Assembly: GCA_017408325.1 (NCBI GenBank)
Contig: JAFQUW010000005.1
Location: 1-17,559, forward strand
Origin: Clostridia bacterium
GTDB lineage: Bacteria > Bacillota > Clostridia > Oscillospirales > SIG627
Length of the DNA stretch: 17,559 nucleotides
Reading direction: 5' to 3'
In this document: piece after piece, positions 13,956 through 17,559 of the stretch
Numbering within the stretch: the stretch's first letter is position 1
Layout of the letters: every line of letters begins with the position of its first letter
The notes under the pieces: generated by a model
Databases searched by the model: none
The model's input: the letters and a program-made list of their open reading frames with translations, nothing else
What the model was told of the DNA's origin: nothing
Program-made: the position numbers and the translations under genes

Positions 13956-14657
13956 TTATCCGAGTTTCTCCGTATAAAAGCGGTGAAAACGGCAAAACGC
14001 CGGCGAAAAATCGCTGATGCGGTCGAGCAGCTTCCCGAACAGCGTGATCATCGGTGCGTTGATCACGGTGAGCACGAGCGTTGCCGGACCGATGACGGTG
14101 AAGTCAAAGCGCCCGAAGAGGACGAACATCAATGCGATCGCAATCAAAAGCGAGGCGATGTCGTACGACCATTTGACACGCGAAAGCGGCAAGGAATAAC
14201 AGTCTGTGATCTCCTGCACACAGAGTTCGTACGCCTGCTGCGGAAGATACGTGCGAAGCAGCATCGCAATCGCAAGAGAGACGATGACCGCGCCGAGCGT
14301 TGCCATCAAAAGGCGAAGGGCGACCCCCTCGGGAACATTTGTTCCGACGATGCCGCGCCAGAAATCGACGAGCGCACCGTAGAAGAGTACACCGAAGACG
14401 CATCCGAGGTATTTGAGTCGGAAACGGCGACAGATCACGGCACTCAGAAGAATGATCGCCCCCTGCAGAACGTACTCCGCGATCCCAAAGGAAAACCAAG
14501 GGAACGTCTCGACGAAAAAGCGGTGAAGAACGTAGGCCGGCGCGACGACCATGGAGACGCCGAAGCCGCTTTTGGCCGAGAGGGCAACGCCGAGTGCGCA
14601 GAGCACCATTCCGAGGACGTAAAAAAACTCGTTTGTCTTTGTCAGGTTGCGTTTCAT
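13956..14657 (-). CDS. YczE/YyaS-like integral membrane protein, function unknown
   Basis: 233 residues with about five to six membrane helices. The N-terminal 'YVLGMVLCALGVALSAKSGFGVSMVVAPAYV' and the later 'EITDCYSLPLSRVKWSYD' motif resemble the YczE/YyaS (YitT-related) family of uncharacterised membrane proteins found beside many transporters. No enzymatic motif is visible. The ATG at 14657 has no Shine-Dalgarno: the ten bases before it are the T-rich tail of a hairpin. Translation probably depends on the short upstream reading frame (14654-14698), whose TGA overlaps this ATG. No promoter is visible between the ABC permease and this gene, so expression needs read-through. No terminator is seen after its stop, where the glyA promoter begins. 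Confidence 0.8.
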   Translation of the reverse strand: MKRNLTKTNEFFYVLGMVLCALGVALSAKSGFGVSMVVAPAYVLHRFFVETFPWFSFGIAEYVLQGAIILLSAVICRRFRLKYLGCVFGVLFYGALVDFWRGIVGTNVPEGVALRLLMATLGAVIVSLAIAMLLRTYLPQQAYELCVQEITDCYSLPLSRVKWSYDIASLLIAIALMFVLFGRFDFTVIGPATLVLTVINAPMITLFGKLLDRISDFSPAFCRFHRFYTEKLG

Positions 14658-14698
14658 AAAAACAGACGTGCAAAGGCGCGGTTTTTGCGCCTTTGCAC
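14654..14698 (-). CDS. Putative 14-residue leader peptide spanning a hairpin and coupled to the YczE-like gene
   Basis: A strong Shine-Dalgarno AAAGGAG (14711-14705) stands 6 nt before GTG (14698-14696), which opens a frame of 14 codons, MQRRKNRAFARLFL. Its TGA stop (14656-14654) overlaps the ATG of the next gene (ATGA). Five of the 14 residues are Arg or Lys. The frame covers the whole 31-nt hairpin at 14668-14698. No other start uses this Shine-Dalgarno at normal spacing. This is inference: a chance arrangement is possible. The alternative is that the folded hairpin brings the Shine-Dalgarno within about 16 nt of the ATG. Confidence 0.45.
   Translation of the reverse strand: MQRRKNRAFARLFL
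14668..14698 (-). terminator. Hairpin after the ABC permease operon, possible attenuator
   Basis: A perfect 12-bp stem (GTGCAAAGGCGC with GCGCCTTTGCAC) with a 7-nt loop. On the minus strand the tail is GTCTGTTTTT and then ATG, so the T-run starts 5 nt after the stem and touches the next start codon. This is compatible with a moderate intrinsic terminator or an attenuator. Confidence 0.7.
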
Positions 14699-14715
14699 CG
14701 TATTCTCCTTTGCGG

Positions 14716-15711
14716 TCAGCGTTCTTCGCGGAAATACGGAAGACCGAGTGCCTGCGGCGGCTGATGTTCGCGCTTCTTTCTCATCGAGGTGATGATGAGC
14801 ACGACGAGGGTGACGACGTAAGGCAAGAGTTTGAAGAGTTCCTGCGTCGCCGTGCCGAGGCCCTGGATGTAGTTGTTCGCATTGCAGAGCGCACCGAACA
14901 GGAAGGATCCGAGGATCGCCATATTCGGCTTCCAAAGCGAGAAGATGACGAGCGCGATGGCAAGCCAGCCGCGGTCGCCGAAGGCGTTGTTCGACCAGAC
15001 GCCGTTGGCGTACGCCATGACGTACTGCAGACCGCCCAGACCCGCGATGGCACTGCCGATCATCGTGGCGACGTACTTGTAACGGGTGACGTTGATGCCG
15101 GCCGCGTCCGCGGTGGCGGGGTTCTCGCCGACGGCACGAAGAGAGAGTCCGACGCGCGTGCGCTTGAGCACAAACGCGGCGATCACGGCGATGATGATCG
15201 ACGCGTAGGTGAGGAAATCGTGAGAGAGGAAGATCTCACCGAACCAGCCGAGGTCGTCGGCAAAGGGCAAGCTCGTGCGGAAGAAGCTGCTCGTCTTGGT
15301 CAGGATGATGGAGGGCATATCGCTGTCGACCAGCTTGATGAGCGAGCCGCCGAAGAAGTTGCCGATGCCGATGCCGAAGGTGGTCAGGGCAAGACCGGAA
15401 ACGTTCTGGTTGACGCGCAGGGTGACGGTCAAAAAGCTGTAAATGAGACCCATCAAGACCGAGCCCGCGATCGAGGCGAGAAGCGGAATGAGCACCGCAA
15501 GAAGCGGACTCATCATCGCAAGGTCATTGCCGCAGGCGTTCTCGTAGAGGAAGGCACCGATGACGCCGGAAATGCCGCCGACGTACATGATACCGGGGAT
15601 ACCGAGGTTCAAATGGCCGCTCTTTTCGGTGATGATCTCACCCGTGGAGCCGAAGAGCAGCGGAACGCCGATCGGGATGGAGCTGGCAATGAAGGCTAAA
15701 AAGGTGTTCAT
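14716..15711 (-). CDS. Nucleoside-type ABC transporter permease, second subunit (NupQ/YufQ-like)
   Basis: 331 residues with about eight to ten membrane helices. The N-terminal 'PLLFGSTGEIITEKSGHLNLGIPGIMYVGG' and the central 'GLSLRAVGENPATADAAGINVTRYKY' are hallmarks of the BPD_transp_2 permeases in BmpA-type nucleoside importers (COG1079-like). This subunit pairs with the permease upstream to form the membrane channel. ATG 15711 overlaps that gene's stop by 4 nt (ATGA) and has GGAG just upstream. The C-terminal tail is cytosolic and charged (RKKREHQPPQ). The substrate, nucleoside or another purine-like compound, is inferred from the family only. Confidence 0.9.
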   Translation of the reverse strand: MNTFLAFIASSIPIGVPLLFGSTGEIITEKSGHLNLGIPGIMYVGGISGVIGAFLYENACGNDLAMMSPLLAVLIPLLASIAGSVLMGLIYSFLTVTLRVNQNVSGLALTTFGIGIGNFFGGSLIKLVDSDMPSIILTKTSSFFRTSLPFADDLGWFGEIFLSHDFLTYASIIIAVIAAFVLKRTRVGLSLRAVGENPATADAAGINVTRYKYVATMIGSAIAGLGGLQYVMAYANGVWSNNAFGDRGWLAIALVIFSLWKPNMAILGSFLFGALCNANNYIQGLGTATQELFKLLPYVVTLVVLIITSMRKKREHQPPQALGLPYFREER

Positions 15712-16820
15712 TGTTTCTCCTCCTTTTTCGAAGTGCGGAATTTGACGCTGTAACGGATAAAGAACTCACTTCCGACCAGAAGCAGAATGACGATGCCCGC
15801 GACGATGTCGGCAAAGGAGCTGTTCATAAAGCAGGAGTCCGCGACCTTCGCCGCACCGACCTGCAGGAAGATGACGAGCGCGCTCATGCCGGCCATGATG
15901 TAGGGGTTGAACTGACCGAGCCAGGAGATCATAATGGCGGTAAAGCCCTGTCCGCCCATGGAGTTGGTGTTGACGGAATGGTCGGTGCCGGCAACCATCA
16001 ACACGCCGGCAAGACCGCAGACGGCACCGGAGATCGCCATCGTGCGAAGGATGACCTTCTTGACGTTGATACCAATGTAACGGGCGGTGTTCTGACTCTC
16101 ACCGACAACCGCGATCTCGTAGCCCTGCTTGCTGTGGCGCAGGTAGATCGACATGACGATCATCACCGCGACCACGACGAGGATGTTGAGAAAGTAGTCG
16201 CTCGGGGGGATCTTCGGCAGATTTCCGTACGACACGGGCTGGATGATGCCGCTTCCCTGTCCGACGAGGTAGACGTAATACGCCACGATCTGGGTGGCAA
16301 CGTAGTTCATCATCAGGGTAAAGAGCGTCTCGTTGGTGTTGAAATGCGCCTTGAAGAGCGCGGGGATGATGCCCCAGAGAGCACCGGCGAGGATGCCGCA
16401 GACCACGACAAGGATCACGAGGAACCAGTCTGCCACTTTTCCGCCGAGGGAGATCATCAGGAACATGGACACGAGTCCGCTGATGAGCGCCTGACCCTCC
16501 GCGCCGCAGTTCCAGAACTTCATCTTAAACGCAGGCGTGACGGCAAGCGAGAGACAGAGAAGAATGGCGGTCTTCTGCAAAAAGACCCAGAACTGGGACA
16601 GGCGGCCGGCAAAGAGCATTCCGAACACGCCCTTGAACATGATCTCGTAGATCTCGAAGAAGCCCTTGCCCGTCAAAAGAACGGAAAGGATGCCGCTGAT
16701 GAGAAACCCGAGCAGGATCGCCGCGCCGCGCACCAGCCACGCCTTCCCCGTGGAAAGTTCGGTGCGTTTGACGACGTGAAAGAGGGGTTCGCGGTGTTGT
16801 TTCGTGTTTGCGTTAGACAT
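15708..16820 (-). CDS. Nucleoside-type ABC transporter permease, first subunit (NupP/YufP-like)
   Basis: 370 residues. A basic cytosolic N-terminus (about 1-30) precedes eight to ten membrane helices. Family marks are 'ILLCLSLAVTPAFKMKFWNCGAEGQALISGL', 'FNTNETLFTLMMNYVA', and 'GYEIAVVGESQNTARYIGINV' (the coupling-loop EAA-like region), followed by 'NSMGGQGFTAI'. It is the COG4603-like partner of the next gene. It starts 8 nt inside the end of the ATPase gene and overlaps the next permease by 4 nt, so the three genes are translationally packed. Confidence 0.92.
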   Translation of the reverse strand: MSNANTKQHREPLFHVVKRTELSTGKAWLVRGAAILLGFLISGILSVLLTGKGFFEIYEIMFKGVFGMLFAGRLSQFWVFLQKTAILLCLSLAVTPAFKMKFWNCGAEGQALISGLVSMFLMISLGGKVADWFLVILVVVCGILAGALWGIIPALFKAHFNTNETLFTLMMNYVATQIVAYYVYLVGQGSGIIQPVSYGNLPKIPPSDYFLNILVVVAVMIVMSIYLRHSKQGYEIAVVGESQNTARYIGINVKKVILRTMAISGAVCGLAGVLMVAGTDHSVNTNSMGGQGFTAIMISWLGQFNPYIMAGMSALVIFLQVGAAKVADSCFMNSSFADIVAGIVILLLVGSEFFIRYSVKFRTSKKEEKQ

Positions 16821-17559
16821 CTGCTTTGCCCTCCTGTTCTTCGGAGATGAGCGAGTCGGTCTTCGTCATCAGAAGTCCGATCTCTTCTTTCGTCGCGCTT
16901 CTCGCGTCGACCAGACCCGTGACGCGTCCGCCGCCGATGACGAGGATGCGGTCACACAGTGCGAGAAGGACGTCGAGGTCTTCACCGACGAAGATGACGG
17001 CAACGCCGCGTTCCTTCTGCTCGTTCAACAGGTTGTAGATGAGGTACGAGGAGTTGATGTCGAGACCGCGCACGGGATACGCCGCCATCAGCACCGTCGG
17101 TGCGGCGGCGATCTCACGGCCGACGAGCACCTTCTGCACGTTGCCGCCGGAAAGACGGCGGACGGGCGTCTCGGCCGAGGGGGTGACGACCTCCAGATCC
17201 TCGATGATGTGTTCGGCGAGATCGCGCGGAGCCTTGCGCTCGACGAAGGCGCCCTTGCCCTTCGAATAGCTGCGGAGCATCATATTGTCGACGATGTCCA
17301 TGTTGCCGACGAGGCCCATTCCGAGTCGGTCTTCGGGCACGAAAGCCAAAGACACGCCGACCTGCTTGATCTGGAGCGGTGTTTTGCCCACCAGTTCCAC
17401 GCCGGGAGCATCGGGAGCGCTTTCCAAAGGATGATAGGAAATGGATGCGCCGGGAGAGAGGGGCTGCAAACCCGCGACGGATTCCAGCAGTTCCTTCTGA
17501 CCCGAACCGGCAATGCCGGCAATGCCCAGAATCTCACCACCCATAGCTGTGAAGCAGAC
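16813..17559 (-). CDS. ABC transporter ATPase, C-terminal half (NupO/YufO-like; runs off the window)
   Basis: The last 248 codons are present and the frame stays open to the window edge. This is the second nucleotide-binding domain of a two-domain sugar/nucleoside-type ATPase. It has the degenerate P-loop 'GIAGIAGSGQKELLE' normal for domain 2, 'FVPEDRLGMGLV', the signature 'RRLSGGNVQKVLVGREI', a Walker-B-like 'VLMAAYPVRGLD', and 'GEDLDVLLALCDRI' in place of the H-loop region. The first ATPase domain, and a BmpA-like binding lipoprotein that usually precedes it, would lie outside the window. The ATG at 17544 is internal and should not be taken as the start. Confidence 0.92.
   Translation of the reverse strand, partial: VCFTAMGGEILGIAGIAGSGQKELLESVAGLQPLSPGASISYHPLESAPDAPGVELVGKTPLQIKQVGVSLAFVPEDRLGMGLVGNMDIVDNMMLRSYSKGKGAFVERKAPRDLAEHIIEDLEVVTPSAETPVRRLSGGNVQKVLVGREIAAAPTVLMAAYPVRGLDINSSYLIYNLLNEQKERGVAVIFVGEDLDVLLALCDRILVIGGGRVTGLVDARSATKEEIGLLMTKTDSLISEEQEGKADV

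Noticed and set aside
15711..16850. 379-codon plus-strand open frame opposite the first ABC permease
   Set aside because: Its very His/Asp/Glu-rich translation is the mirror of membrane-helix codons; the permease on the minus strand is clearly real.
16813..17544. Degenerate Walker A in the ABC ATPase as a sign of a dead gene
   Set aside because: The second ATPase domain of this family normally lacks the GK[ST] P-loop, so this is expected.
1..17559. CRISPR arrays, tRNA/rRNA genes, insertion sequences, phage or defence genes
   Set aside because: No direct-repeat/spacer pattern, cloverleaf, transposase, integrase or terminal inverted repeats were seen on either strand.

Overview
This GC-rich window looks like chromosomal core DNA from a spore-forming member of the Firmicutes, probably class Clostridia. 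Both dipicolinate synthase subunits (dpaA/dpaB) are present, which points to endospore formation. The rpsF-ssb-rpsR block, AGGAGG-type ribosome binding sites, sigma-A-like TTGACA/TATAAT promoters and BMP/Nup-type nucleoside ABC genes fit the same group. I see no tRNA, rRNA, insertion sequence, phage gene or CRISPR array, and I cannot name a genus from sequence alone.

Layout from left to right. (1) 1-4082, minus strand: dnaE (catalytic DNA polymerase III alpha subunit) followed 15 nt later by the start of a class A penicillin-binding protein cut by the window edge. (2) 4039-5128, plus strand: an AEC-family permease fired from a promoter back-to-back with the dnaE promoter and closed by a bidirectional terminator. 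(3) 5139-5987, minus: a secreted protein of unknown function with its own promoter. (4) 5988-7661: a gene-poor stretch holding an orphan hairpin, then dpaA-dpaB on the plus strand, ending in a terminator whose loop contains the dpaB stop codon. (5) 7675-9928, minus: promoter, structured leader, rpsF-ssb-rpsR-secG, then an acidic lipoprotein built of three related repeats. (6) 9975-13943, minus: promoter, glyA, an amidohydrolase, rarA and mscL, tightly packed. (7) 13956-17559, minus: the 3' part of a nucleoside-type ABC transporter operon (ATPase, permease, permease), then a hairpin, then a YczE-like membrane protein.

How the genes work together: dnaE, ssb and rarA serve replication and fork rescue. 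rpsF and rpsR encode partner proteins of the 30S platform, probably autoregulated through the leader RNA. secG serves protein export. dpaAB makes the spore-core chelator dipicolinate. glyA supplies glycine and one-carbon units. The ABC genes probably import nucleosides.

The most unusual signal is at the junction between the second ABC permease and the YczE-like gene (14654-14711). A strong Shine-Dalgarno sequence with no annotated user sits at ideal distance from a GTG that opens a 14-codon, arginine-rich reading frame. That frame runs through the whole intergenic hairpin and stops in a four-base overlap with the ATG of the YczE-like gene, which has no Shine-Dalgarno of its own. This looks like an undescribed leader-peptide or translational-coupling switch. 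Secondary points are the triple-repeat lipoprotein, the Z-DNA-prone divergent promoter region upstream of dnaE, and the stop-codon-in-loop terminator of dpaB. I see no defence or other obviously new multi-gene system.
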